Part shown: positions 1-7,901 of the stretch, one piece after another | How the letters are laid out: the number at the start of each line of letters is the position of its first letter | Position numbering within the stretch: the first letter of the stretch is position 1 | Assembly (NCBI GenBank): GCA_028282465.1 | Contig: JANQHX010000056.1 | Location: 62,001 to 126,000, forward strand | Source of the DNA: Gynuella sp. | Lineage (GTDB): Bacteria > Pseudomonadota > Gammaproteobacteria > Pseudomonadales > Natronospirillaceae | DNA: 64,000 bases | Reading direction: 5' to 3' | Position numbers and translations under genes: made by a program | Notes under the pieces: generated by a model | Database searches by the model: none | Seen by the model: only the letters and a program-made list of their open reading frames with translations | What the model was told of the DNA's origin: nothing

Positions 1-527
1 TCCGTAAATTCTTTGTACAAACCAAATTTGGCTTTGGTTACTTCTACTTCGATAAAAGGCGTTTCTGCATTTCCAATTATTTTGGTTATTTTTGCCTGTC
101 CTTTGCCATCAGGAAAAGGATGCTTATGTATTCTGCACTTGATGTAATCTCCAGGCTGAGCTTCTTTTCGTTCCTTCGGTGGAATAAAGAGCATCCTGTT
201 TAGTTGAGTATCATCTGGGTCAGCAAGATGAGCTTTGCCTCGTACGCAGTATTGGCCGACAAACTCTTTGAACTCAGATTTCAATATTTTCTGAACTTCT
301 GCGTATTCTTTGCCTTTATCATCTTCCAGCACTTGGAATTCGATCTCATCGCCAGGAAGGCATTTGTCCATTTCCGTTGGCGGTAGAAAATATTCTTTTT
401 CTTCTTCGAGTACCACAAAACCAAAGCGGCTAGCGGTACCTTTGACTCTACCTGTGAAGATTTTTTGATCTTCTCTTATATCAGTTTTTAGTTGTTTAAG
501 CTGGGCCAGAGCGTTGGCGTCAAGCAT
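1..527 (-). CDS. RNase II/RNase R-family exoribonuclease, N-terminal part
   Basis: This is the amino-terminal 175 residues of a gene that runs off the left edge of the window. The ATG is at 525-527 and the product begins MLDANALAQLKQLK. A cold-shock/OB-like RNA-binding segment follows around residues 20-65 (FTGRVKGTASRFGFVVLEEE, then FLPPTEMDKCLPGD), then a second OB-like segment. This arrangement is typical of VacB/RNase II family 3'-5' exoribonucleases, which degrade RNA processively in the cytoplasm. The catalytic RNB domain would lie outside the window, so RNase II and RNase R cannot be told apart. A sigma-70-like promoter lies about 40 bases upstream. Confidence 0.8.
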   Translation of the reverse strand, partial: MLDANALAQLKQLKTDIREDQKIFTGRVKGTASRFGFVVLEEEKEYFLPPTEMDKCLPGDEIEFQVLEDDKGKEYAEVQKILKSEFKEFVGQYCVRGKAHLADPDDTQLNRMLFIPPKERKEAQPGDYIKCRIHKHPFPDGKGQAKITKIIGNAETPFIEVEVTKAKFGLYKEFT

Positions 528-567
528 GTGCGAATAACCTCAGGTGGCACATTGAGTGAGGCGCCGA

Positions 568-595
568 ATTATACCTTTCCCATTGGAAATATCAG
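568..595 (-). promoter_or_regulatory. Putative sigma-70 promoter of the exoribonuclease gene
   Basis: On the minus strand there is a perfect -10 box TATAAT (573-568). A 4-of-6 -35 box CTGATA (595-590) precedes it with a 16-base spacer. The start codon lies about 40 bases downstream. Identified by eye only. Confidence 0.45.
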
Positions 596-688
596 TATAA
601 CTAGAGCAAAAGGTCTTTAAAACTGAGGCGAGCTGTATAGTTGTGATGTTTGTTTATTGACCATATTAATTTTAATGGAAAACAACGA

Positions 689-1762
689 CTAATTTGGTTT
701 ACCGGGTGAATCGCTAAAAGCGTCCAGATTTTTGAGGAAACGTTGGGCTCTGGCAATGTAATCCTTAAGCTGCGTGTTAGCAGGCTGCAGAGGTTGAATG
801 CTCAGCCAAGTATCAAGTGCTTCTTGAATAGCTCCCTGGCTGTACAGAATTCGACCTTCTTGAATGCCCGCGTCCACTTCTTGATCCGCCTTAATTTGCC
901 ACTGCTTATTCAACGCAGTTAGGCCATCCCATTTGGGATCCAACTTCCTGAGTTTGTTCAACGTTCGCCGAGCTGAGACCAAGTTGTTGGTCTGCATGGC
1001 CTGTTCAAACTGTTTAACTAAGGTGCGGTTTTGTTCTTGATAACGTTGTTCTGCTTTTTTTAACTGTAACTGCTGTTTTTCTGCTCGATGGAGTGTCAGT
1101 TGACTCAATAGATCATCTGTCAGGGGGCCAGGATTCAGTTCATGGGAAAGTTGCAGGGCCTGCCATGCCAAATGGTAGTCTTGGCGGCTGTAGGCATTTT
1201 GACCGATAAGATAAAGATCTTTGGCGGCAAGTCTGGATTCTCGATCAAAAGCTGAAAACTCCTGTTGCCAAGTATAGTTTTTTGGATCTGCGTCGAGAAT
1301 GGCTTCTATTGCGGGTTTTTTAGCAACCAAATATTGGCCTTTCTCTAATGCGATTTGTTCTGACCTAGCTTTTACGTATTGATCCCTGGACTGTTCGACT
1401 AATCGTATTTGATTGGCCAACTCATAAGACTCAGGTAAGTTCTTTTTTGCAGACTGGAGAATACTCAAAGAATCATTCCAACGCTCTTGTTGGTCTAAAG
1501 TTTGAGACTCAGTGATGACATCATGAAGGTAGTTTTGCTTTTTGTTGCGAATTTCTGGCAGTAAAGGGGCTAGCGCTTGATAGTGTTCTACATCTGGTTC
1601 AAGGCCTTCAATCAAACTAATGGCTTTATCGAACTGTCGCTCTTCAACAAATACTTCCACTTTCTCCTGGGGATCTTTCCCCTGCATGGCAACCATTTGG
1701 CAACCGCTTAGGGTCAACAATATGACTAGGGTGAGGCATGTGGTTTCAAGGAACTGCTTCAA
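689..1762 (-). CDS. TPR-containing outer-membrane-type lipoprotein
   Basis: A 357-residue lipoprotein. The N-terminus has a signal peptide ending in the lipobox LSGC (Cys21). The mature part is almost wholly helical, with tetratricopeptide-like pairs (for example AKDLYLIGQNAYSRQDYHLA near residues 180-200) and charged coiled-coil stretches. TTG is used as start, and its TTGA overlaps the stop of the cyclase gene upstream; the next internal ATG lies after the lipobox and cannot be the start. The 4-base overlap implies translational coupling to the adenylate cyclase. The exact role is unknown; it may be a scaffold or envelope partner of the cyclase. Confidence 0.75.
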   Translation of the reverse strand: MKQFLETTCLTLVILLTLSGCQMVAMQGKDPQEKVEVFVEERQFDKAISLIEGLEPDVEHYQALAPLLPEIRNKKQNYLHDVITESQTLDQQERWNDSLSILQSAKKNLPESYELANQIRLVEQSRDQYVKARSEQIALEKGQYLVAKKPAIEAILDADPKNYTWQQEFSAFDRESRLAAKDLYLIGQNAYSRQDYHLAWQALQLSHELNPGPLTDDLLSQLTLHRAEKQQLQLKKAEQRYQEQNRTLVKQFEQAMQTNNLVSARRTLNKLRKLDPKWDGLTALNKQWQIKADQEVDAGIQEGRILYSQGAIQEALDTWLSIQPLQPANTQLKDYIARAQRFLKNLDAFSDSPGKPN

Positions 1763-3213
1763 TTTAATAGAGCTTTCTTCACCAATTGCTGTGTTGCGGA
1801 GTGAATTGAATTTAACATTTCCGGTTCAAGACCGGTAATCTTCGAAGTGTGTATCTGTTCTTTTTTACCTTTCAGAGTGACCGGCTCAAACTCATAACCC
1901 TTTACCATTTTATGGCGATTCGCCTTTTTGTAAAACTTGCTATCAGCAACAATTTCCCCAGGCTCAGCAAGACTGCACAATCGACTAGCGAGATTCACGC
2001 TATCACCGATTACCGTATATTGCATTCGATCATGGGAGCCCAAAATCCCTGCTAGCATGGTACCAGATGAAACCCCGATTCTAACGGCAATGGGTTCTTC
2101 ACCTTGTTTCGCCTTTTGGATGTTAACCTCTGCCAAAATTCTTTGAATTAAAACGGCACAGGCCACTGCATGAAATTCATGGTTGTCGTCCTGTTGTGGT
2201 GCGCCGAACACTAGCATTGCACAGTCACCAATGAACTTGTCGACGATGCCATTGTAGTAGTTGGCGGCGTAGGAACAGTAACCAAATGCCTCATTTAATA
2301 TTTCCGAAATTTTCTCTGGTGGGTGCCGTTCTGACATAGGAGTAAAACCCACTATGTCCACAAAAACCACCGAAGCCGATACCCGCTTTCCTCCTAGTTG
2401 TACTTTGTCCAGGTCACCCATAAAACTGGTTGCTACTGGGTTAGATACGAATCGAGAAAACACAGACTCCACTTGTAACTTTTCTTGTAGCCCCTGAGCC
2501 ATCTGATTGAAGGAGGCCACCAATTTGCCAAACTCACCATGATGCCTTGCGCGAATTCTGAAGCCGTATCTTTCTTCAGATATCGCTTCTGTCGCTTCTA
2601 CCAATTCATTAATTGGACGGGCAAAACGACGGCTAATTAGCAGTATTAACCCCATGACTAAGAAGCTCAAAACAAGACCCAGGGCGATAACCCCTTGGGT
2701 TGCATGGACCATGGATTCATTAATGGAGGTTCTGGAATAGGTAATTAGAGCATGGCCACCTACTACGTCCTTGAATTTTACTGGGGTAATGAATGACACC
2801 AGCCCCTCAGGTTTGCGGGTGAGTTCTGTTGCTGGCCAGATGACTTGATGCTGTCTTTCCGACTCAGACAAATTTAGGTAAGACTTAACGACCACTTCAG
2901 GTGCGGACAAACCCGCCCCAGCGATCACAGTGCCCTCTCTGCTGTATATCTCGGCACCCAAGATGTTTTCTAGTTTTTCTATACCCGACACTAAACCAGA
3001 TAGGGCCAGATAATCCTCAGTGAATAAGGACTCGATTGCGCTATCCGAAAACTGTTGAACCGATGAATTGCCCCACGAGTCGAACTGGTCTTCAATCAAT
3101 TGGTGTTGGTCTTGCAGTACGGATCGAAAGAGAAGCAAGAAGGCGAAAAGAATTAGACCGTTAACAGCAAGGGCAAGCTTGTAGGCCAGAGGTATCTTGT
3201 TAATCCAATTCAT
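1759..3213 (-). CDS. Membrane-bound class III adenylate cyclase with HAMP domain
   Basis: Predicted to make cAMP from ATP in response to an extracytoplasmic signal. The 484-residue protein has a first membrane helix at about 12-31, a periplasmic sensor region to about 170, a second helix at about 172-194, a HAMP linker to about 245 and a class III cyclase domain from about 275 to 440. The metal-binding aspartates are visible in VFVDIVGFT and FIGD. The adenine-specifying Lys of VDKFIGD and Thr of QYTVIGDSVN are present, as are the transition-state Asn/Arg of VNLASRL, so ATP is the likely substrate and the enzyme should be active. The gene overlaps the downstream TPR lipoprotein by 4 bases. Confidence 0.9.
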   Translation of the reverse strand: MNWINKIPLAYKLALAVNGLILFAFLLLFRSVLQDQHQLIEDQFDSWGNSSVQQFSDSAIESLFTEDYLALSGLVSGIEKLENILGAEIYSREGTVIAGAGLSAPEVVVKSYLNLSESERQHQVIWPATELTRKPEGLVSFITPVKFKDVVGGHALITYSRTSINESMVHATQGVIALGLVLSFLVMGLILLISRRFARPINELVEATEAISEERYGFRIRARHHGEFGKLVASFNQMAQGLQEKLQVESVFSRFVSNPVATSFMGDLDKVQLGGKRVSASVVFVDIVGFTPMSERHPPEKISEILNEAFGYCSYAANYYNGIVDKFIGDCAMLVFGAPQQDDNHEFHAVACAVLIQRILAEVNIQKAKQGEEPIAVRIGVSSGTMLAGILGSHDRMQYTVIGDSVNLASRLCSLAEPGEIVADSKFYKKANRHKMVKGYEFEPVTLKGKKEQIHTSKITGLEPEMLNSIHSATQQLVKKALLN

Positions 3214-3467
3214 GTCTTAAACCGATTAGTGCGTTTATTGTTTTAATAACTGCTTGATCCTATAAGACTAGAATTTCCAGAACGACTTAGGGTACATTCC
3301 TTGCCAGCTGGCGGCGTATTTGATGGTGAAGTTTCAAGATTGATAACTATGTCTCACAACAATCCGGAATTTGATCTTAAAAGCCACTAAATATTTAGTT
3401 GGAACTGTACAATAACAGACGCTGAATAATCAAAAAAAACACTATCACTAGTTAGTAAAAGAGAAAT

Positions 3468-3788
3468 ATGGATATTTTCGGCCAGTACTACCCTCTGGTT
3501 ACTTTATTCCAAATTGGTTTTGCCGTACTGGTAATGCCATTCATGGTGTATGCCTTTATGCCTCAGCGGCATTTGGCTATTCAAGGGCTCTCGTTATTGA
3601 TGGGGTATGGAATCTTAATAGCTCTATGGGGTTGTTTTGGTGCCGACCTGGAAATGGGTACCACTGGTTTAGGACTATCAGGGCTAGGTGCTCTAGTAGT
3701 AATAAAAGGCTTAGCAGCGGTATTTCCAGCCCGAGACCTAGATACGCCTAAAAAGGTAGAATCGAACGATTCAGTGCCACAAGAATAA
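3468..3788 (+). CDS. Small membrane protein of unknown function
   Basis: A 106-residue protein with three probable membrane helices (about 10-30, 38-55 and 63-87) and a polar C-terminal tail ending PKKVESNDSVPQE. No family was recognised. The ATG is preceded by a GAGA-type, weak ribosome binding site. Its last 41 bases overlap tail-to-tail with the SirB2-like gene on the other strand. It is translated alone, with no obvious operon partner. Confidence 0.55.
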   Translation: MDIFGQYYPLVTLFQIGFAVLVMPFMVYAFMPQRHLAIQGLSLLMGYGILIALWGCFGADLEMGTTGLGLSGLGALVVIKGLAAVFPARDLDTPKKVESNDSVPQE

Positions 3789-4125
3789 TATAACCGTAAC
3801 AACTTAATGCTAGCCCAGCGAAAATCGCTTTTTGTTGTTTAGTCTTTCCTCTTTTAATGGCCCAAGTTCCGAAGACTATATAAAAAACCAATGCGACTAT
3901 TTTAGCGGTTAACCAGCTTTGCTGAAACGGGTATTGATGAGTAATTACCGCTAAGTAAATGGCGCAAGCCAAGAGAATGCTGTCGTTAACATGGGGCAAT
4001 ACTTTTACCCACTTGCTTTTCATAGCGCTATGGTCCAATTGAACCAGAATAACTCGAGTCAAGAATCCCGCCCCAGACAATAGCGCTGTTCCGATATGTA
4101 GATATTTAATCCAAAGGTAGATCAA
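3748..4125 (-). CDS. SirB2-family membrane protein
   Basis: A 125-residue, four-helix inner-membrane protein resembling the SirB2 family: it begins IYLWIKYLHIGTALLSGAGF and carries the family's internal LPHVNDSILL segment near residues 43-52. SirB2 was named as an up-regulator of invasion genes in Salmonella, but its biochemical role is unknown. The gene overlaps the 3' end of the small membrane protein on the opposite strand. Confidence 0.75.
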   Translation of the reverse strand: MIYLWIKYLHIGTALLSGAGFLTRVILVQLDHSAMKSKWVKVLPHVNDSILLACAIYLAVITHQYPFQQSWLTAKIVALVFYIVFGTWAIKRGKTKQQKAIFAGLALSCYGYIILVALNRSILPF

Positions 4126-4167
4126 GGGGTTATCCTTTTTTAATATAAAGCTAACTAAGATTTTGTT

Positions 4168-5265
4168 ATGGAGTTGAACTCAATGCTGCAGGATATGCAA
4201 TGGTTAAATTTGTTTACCCAATATTTAGATGCCAATAGATGGGTGATAGAAGTTTTTATCGTGGTCTTTGTGACCATGATGGTCGACTTCATTTCTCGCA
4301 AATTTCTCAATCGGATTGAAGTGAAAGTAAGGGAAAGCAAAAACAAATTTGACGATTTGATTTTAGATTCATCCCGCAAGCCTTTGCGCTTATTAATTTG
4401 GGTAACGGGCATATTTTGGGCTGCGGATATTGCTCGTTTGGAGTCTGAAGTCAGTTTGCTTTCGGCCATTGAGCCCCTTCGAGAGGTCGCTACCATCACC
4501 ATCATCAGTTGGTTCTTGGTTGGGGTGGCCAGGGAATCTGAAAAAATGCTCATTGATCCCAAAAAGACCTCTAAACCTATGGATCAAACCACCGCGTCCG
4601 CTATTGGTAAATTAGTACGAGCATCAATCATTATCACTGCAGTACTGGTGGGTTTGCAGTCTCTAGGTTTTTCTATTTCTGGGGTTCTTGCATTCGGGGG
4701 CATCGGTGGTATTGCGGTGGGTTTTGCAGCAAAAGATCTATTAGCGAACTTTTTCGGTGGTTTGATGATCTATTTAGACCGACCATTTAAAGTAGGAGAT
4801 TGGATCAAATCTCCAGATCAGGAAATTGAGGGCACAGTTGAACACATTGGCTGGCGGCAGACTCGAATAATGACCTTTGATAAACGGCCTTTGTATGTTC
4901 CTAACAGTACTTTTTCTACCATCTCTGTTCAAAACCCCTCGAGAATGAGCCATCGAAGAATCTATGAAACTATCGGCGTGAGGTATTGTGATTCTAAGTC
5001 CCTTAAAGCCATTGTAGAAGACGTGAAAACCATGCTGAGAAATCATGAAGAGATTGATCAATCCCAAACCATGATCGTTAATGTTAATGAGTTTGCTGCG
5101 TCTTCTATTGATTTTTTTGTTTACACCTTTACGAAAACTACTAATTGGGTGAGATATCACGAAATCAAACAAGATGTGTTATTTAAAATATTAGAAATTA
5201 TTGAAAATAATAACGCGGATGTGGCTTTCCCAACGCAGACATTGCACCTGGAGCAAGAAAACTAA
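4168..5265 (+). CDS. MscS-family mechanosensitive channel
   Basis: A 365-residue small-conductance mechanosensitive ion channel. Membrane helices lie at about 28-45, 72-90, 107-120 and 152-172. They are followed by the pore helix and beta-domain signature GGIGGIAVGFAAKDLLANFF (about 176-195) and the IYLDRPFKVGDWI motif that starts the cytoplasmic MscS domain. It releases solutes under hypo-osmotic stress. An in-frame ATG five codons downstream (4183) is an alternative start. Its stop overlaps the next gene's start (TAATG), so the pair is likely co-translated. Confidence 0.92.
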   Translation: MELNSMLQDMQWLNLFTQYLDANRWVIEVFIVVFVTMMVDFISRKFLNRIEVKVRESKNKFDDLILDSSRKPLRLLIWVTGIFWAADIARLESEVSLLSAIEPLREVATITIISWFLVGVARESEKMLIDPKKTSKPMDQTTASAIGKLVRASIIITAVLVGLQSLGFSISGVLAFGGIGGIAVGFAAKDLLANFFGGLMIYLDRPFKVGDWIKSPDQEIEGTVEHIGWRQTRIMTFDKRPLYVPNSTFSTISVQNPSRMSHRRIYETIGVRYCDSKSLKAIVEDVKTMLRNHEEIDQSQTMIVNVNEFAASSIDFFVYTFTKTTNWVRYHEIKQDVLFKILEIIENNNADVAFPTQTLHLEQEN

Positions 5266-6110
5266 TGCAAAATATTGTGCAGCCTTCATTTTTGTTTGAA
5301 GGCTTCAATAGTGAACCTGAACCCGACTTTGATGGAGCCAAAGACACAGGAATCAGTTTTGATCATGCGTTTGAAAATCACCTCAAAAAGCGAGTTGCTT
5401 ACTCAATTAAACTAGGGTCAGAAAATGCAGGTTACTCCAGTCAAACCTTATCTAGGCTGGTAAATGTAACCCCTAGCCAATTCAGCAAAGTAATAAACGG
5501 CGAGACATGGCTCAGCATTGATGGCGTTGGCCGGTGGGGCTTTGCTACGGGGGTGATCTACACAGATCTTATTAATCAGACGATCGAAAACGCTGGAGAA
5601 CTAGCTTTGCTGGTTTGGTTTATCAGTGGTCGTTTGTGTGGTGTTCGCTCAAAAGAATTTTGTCACTTAATGAATTATATATGCGCTAAATATTACTTGC
5701 CTGCCTATGAGCAAACGGTTGAAGAAGAGTGTGTTCCCAAGTTGGAAAGCCCTGAATGGTGTGAAAACTATCTTGAAGACTATCACTCAGTGCTGTCAAA
5801 ACGAATTTGCCAGTTGCGAGAGTATCTGGATATTTCCTTAAACCGAATGGCAGAAATATTAGGGGTGAGCTTGGCAACCGTTAAGCGTTATGAAACCGGT
5901 CAACACCGCATAGCACGGGGTGCCTTTTCAGGTTTCAGGCTTTGTGCAACACTCAATGTTAAGTCTATTGAAATGCTCAAAGGCTCTCAACACCATCAAC
6001 TAAGGTATACCCAACTGCATCGCCAAAAACAGCTTTATAATTGTTTCAAAGACCTTCCTGTCACCCAAATACCGGCGGTTAAAGCTCTAGTTTTAGCTGC
6101 TTCAAAATAG
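5265..6110 (+). CDS. Helix-turn-helix protein with two XRE-like domains
   Basis: A 281-residue, probably cytoplasmic DNA-binding protein. Two helix-turn-helix-like segments are visible: one near residues 52-75 (YSSQTLSRLVNVTPSQFSKV) and a clearer XRE-type one near 187-215 (SLNRMAEILGVSLATVKRYE). The segment between them is of unknown function. It starts on the A of the mscS stop codon (TAATG), so it is coupled to the channel gene. The target and any ligand are unknown; it may regulate the mscS operon itself. Confidence 0.65.
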   Translation: MQNIVQPSFLFEGFNSEPEPDFDGAKDTGISFDHAFENHLKKRVAYSIKLGSENAGYSSQTLSRLVNVTPSQFSKVINGETWLSIDGVGRWGFATGVIYTDLINQTIENAGELALLVWFISGRLCGVRSKEFCHLMNYICAKYYLPAYEQTVEEECVPKLESPEWCENYLEDYHSVLSKRICQLREYLDISLNRMAEILGVSLATVKRYETGQHRIARGAFSGFRLCATLNVKSIEMLKGSQHHQLRYTQLHRQKQLYNCFKDLPVTQIPAVKALVLAASK

Positions 6111-6219
6111 TCAATCTTTCGTTTTGGAAATTTTTAATTAAATAAATTAGCAATTTCGTTTCAAGAATTTTTCTTTGTTCTTATTAGCATGGTGTTGATT
6201 GGAGTGAGGAGAAATAACA

Positions 6220-7041
6220 ATGACAATACAACTTAATAATCCAAAATTAACAATTCTTTTATTGGGGACTTTGTTGCTTTCAGGCTGTGGTGGTGAATCC
6301 AGTTCAAGTTCTGATGCGGCACCACCTGCTAACAATACTGAGCTTCCAATAGGAATATTTCCTTTGGATTATGGGCTGTTTACCGGTGTTTATACGTTTT
6401 TAGACAATGGTGAGTTCTATGGCATTCATTATGTTAATAGTGGTAGCGTGTTAGCCGGACACCCAAGAGGGAGCCTCTCTGACAATAATTCTTTTTCAAA
6501 TTTAGAGTCTATTCACTGGGCAAACTTTATTGATGATGCCCGACAACTTGGCGCTCAAGAGCCAAACGGGCAATTTGGTCGAAGTTATGACGGAACTAGA
6601 CTTTCAGCATCCATTCGAGGATCTATGGGTTCTTTCACTGCTGATACCACAGGTCAATTAACTTACTCTGGATCTGACACCCGAGAATTATATTCAAACC
6701 CGCTATTACTAGAGGATTTGATGGGAAGCTACTCTGGCATTGTGAGAACTGTGGGTTTAAATAGAATTATCGAAAATATAAACAGTTTTACTATTGATCA
6801 AAATGGAAGTCTCAGTGTTGCAGCTGTAGATTGCGAATTTAGTGGCATGATTACTCAGTACCAAAACACTGGGGTATATAATGCTGAACTCAATGTTTCA
6901 GGAGCCGACTGTGAATTTAATTCGACTCCATTGCTAGGCATATTAACGCCTTTAGAGGTGTCTGACGGTCAGATTGAAATAGCCATTCAGGTGAATAGTT
7001 TTGATGAAACGCAAACCGCAGTATTTATCCTGAATAAATAA
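6220..7041 (+). CDS. Secreted lipoprotein of unknown function
   Basis: A 273-residue lipoprotein with signal peptide and lipobox LLSGC (Cys at residue 23), followed by a Ser/Gly-rich linker (GGESSSSSDAAPP). The mature region is rich in beta-type, Asn/Gly-containing sequence and resembles small beta-barrel lipoproteins of marine bacteria, but no named family was recognised. The ATG has a strong site GAGGAG nine bases upstream. It stands alone and ends 10 bases before the convergent chelatase gene, with no terminator seen. Confidence 0.7.
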   Translation: MTIQLNNPKLTILLLGTLLLSGCGGESSSSSDAAPPANNTELPIGIFPLDYGLFTGVYTFLDNGEFYGIHYVNSGSVLAGHPRGSLSDNNSFSNLESIHWANFIDDARQLGAQEPNGQFGRSYDGTRLSASIRGSMGSFTADTTGQLTYSGSDTRELYSNPLLLEDLMGSYSGIVRTVGLNRIIENINSFTIDQNGSLSVAAVDCEFSGMITQYQNTGVYNAELNVSGADCEFNSTPLLGILTPLEVSDGQIEIAIQVNSFDETQTAVFILNK

Positions 7042-7051
7042 TCAGTGGCTT

Positions 7052-7414
7052 CTAAAAGTTTTCAGTGTGATCAACAATCAGCTGGGCGAGTCCACTTACT
7101 TGACCCAGATGGGGGATCAAATGAATGCTCATGTCAGGGTGTGAATCAGACAAATTAATTAACATTTCAGGCAGGTCAGTTGCAACATGATAACCTGCTG
7201 CTAAAAAATGAGGATAAACCGTTAAGTGAGTGACTCCAGCTTGAGAAGCTTGCTTAACTTTTTCCTCGACCTTTGGATCTGTTAATTCCAAAAAAGCACA
7301 ATCTGCCCATTCGAATTCCTGTGTTTGATGTTTCACCAAATCAGATAGTTCTCTGATTTCATCATTTGAATCTTCTTTGCGGCTACCATGAGCAACGAGC
7401 AATAAACCTTTCAT
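7052..7414 (-). CDS. CbiX/SirB-type single-domain chelatase-like protein
   Basis: A 120-residue protein with the family opening MKGLLLVAHGSRK. His of AHGS and the His of YPHFLAAGYH correspond to the metal/tetrapyrrole-binding histidines of CbiX and SirB. Short CbiX-type proteins insert cobalt, or iron in sirohaem synthesis, into sirohydrochlorin; which metal is used here is not visible. The start chosen is the ATG at 7412-7414. A GTG at 7430-7432 overlapping the previous gene's stop would add six residues. Last gene of the tightly packed yidD/Trm112/cbiX group. Confidence 0.8.
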   Translation of the reverse strand: MKGLLLVAHGSRKEDSNDEIRELSDLVKHQTQEFEWADCAFLELTDPKVEEKVKQASQAGVTHLTVYPHFLAAGYHVATDLPEMLINLSDSHPDMSIHLIPHLGQVSGLAQLIVDHTENF

Positions 7415-7424
7415 AATTTTATTT

Positions 7425-7619
7425 TTAGCCACCTAATGCTTCGTATTCTTCTTGAGGAATCTTTCGAGCTTCGTCTTCTAACATGACCGGAATGCCATCT
7501 TTGATCGGATAGGCCAATTTGCTCGCTTTACACAGAAGTTCGGTTTTATCTGAACTTAGTTGCAACGGTGCCTTAGTGACTGGGCATACCAGTATTTTTA
7601 AAAGTTGTGGATCAATCAT
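7425..7619 (-). CDS. Trm112/YcaR-like small zinc-ribbon-type protein
   Basis: A 64-residue protein starting [19 protein letters not shown], with family features [20 protein letters not shown]. Such Trm112/UPF0434 proteins stabilise methyltransferases in eukaryotes; the bacterial role is poorly defined. One Cys of the usual pair set is present in CPVTK and another in LLCK. Longer in-frame starts run into yidD and are unlikely. The start overlaps the end of yidD by 8 bases, and the stop overlaps a possible GTG start of the chelatase. Confidence 0.85.
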   Translation of the reverse strand: MIDPQLLKILVCPVTKAPLQLSSDKTELLCKASKLAYPIKDGIPVMLEDEARKIPQEEYEALGG

Positions 7620-7881
7620 CTTTGAAATCCCTGTTGGGTTGTGAATGTTCACAACACTGTTGGTTTTTTTGGGGCGGCACTGGATCGTAACCGCCAGGGT
7701 GCCATTGGTGGCATTTGCTAATTCTTTTAATGGACAACCAGCTACCTTTGAGCGCCCCATGTTTTTCTAACGCTTCAAGAGCATACTCCGAGCAAGTTGG
7801 CTGGAACCGACAACTAGGAGGCGTTAAAGGGCTAATAAAATACCTATAAAATCTCACTAACTGTTTAAGTAGCCACTTCAT
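7612..7881 (-). CDS. yidD: Membrane protein insertion efficiency factor YidD
   Basis: An 89-residue protein with the complete YidD signature: [37 protein letters not shown] and [13 protein letters not shown]. YidD aids insertion of inner-membrane proteins together with YidC. It is normally in the rpmH-rnpA-yidD-yidC cluster. Here it sits downstream of cysS and overlaps a Trm112-like gene, which is unusual. The ATG is at 7879-7881. The tail after PPQKNQQ is poorly conserved in the family. Confidence 0.92.
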   Translation of the reverse strand: MKWLLKQLVRFYRYFISPLTPPSCRFQPTCSEYALEALEKHGALKGSWLSIKRISKCHQWHPGGYDPVPPQKNQQCCEHSQPNRDFKDD

Positions 7882-7901
7882 GCTGTGCCTCCATTAAACC
7901 A

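Noticed and set aside
3405-3421. LexA-box-like CTGT...ACAG
   Set aside because: The spacing is six bases rather than the required eight.
7620-7760. Longer start for the Trm112-like gene
   Set aside because: The extra part is another frame of yidD; the family starts at MIDPQLL.
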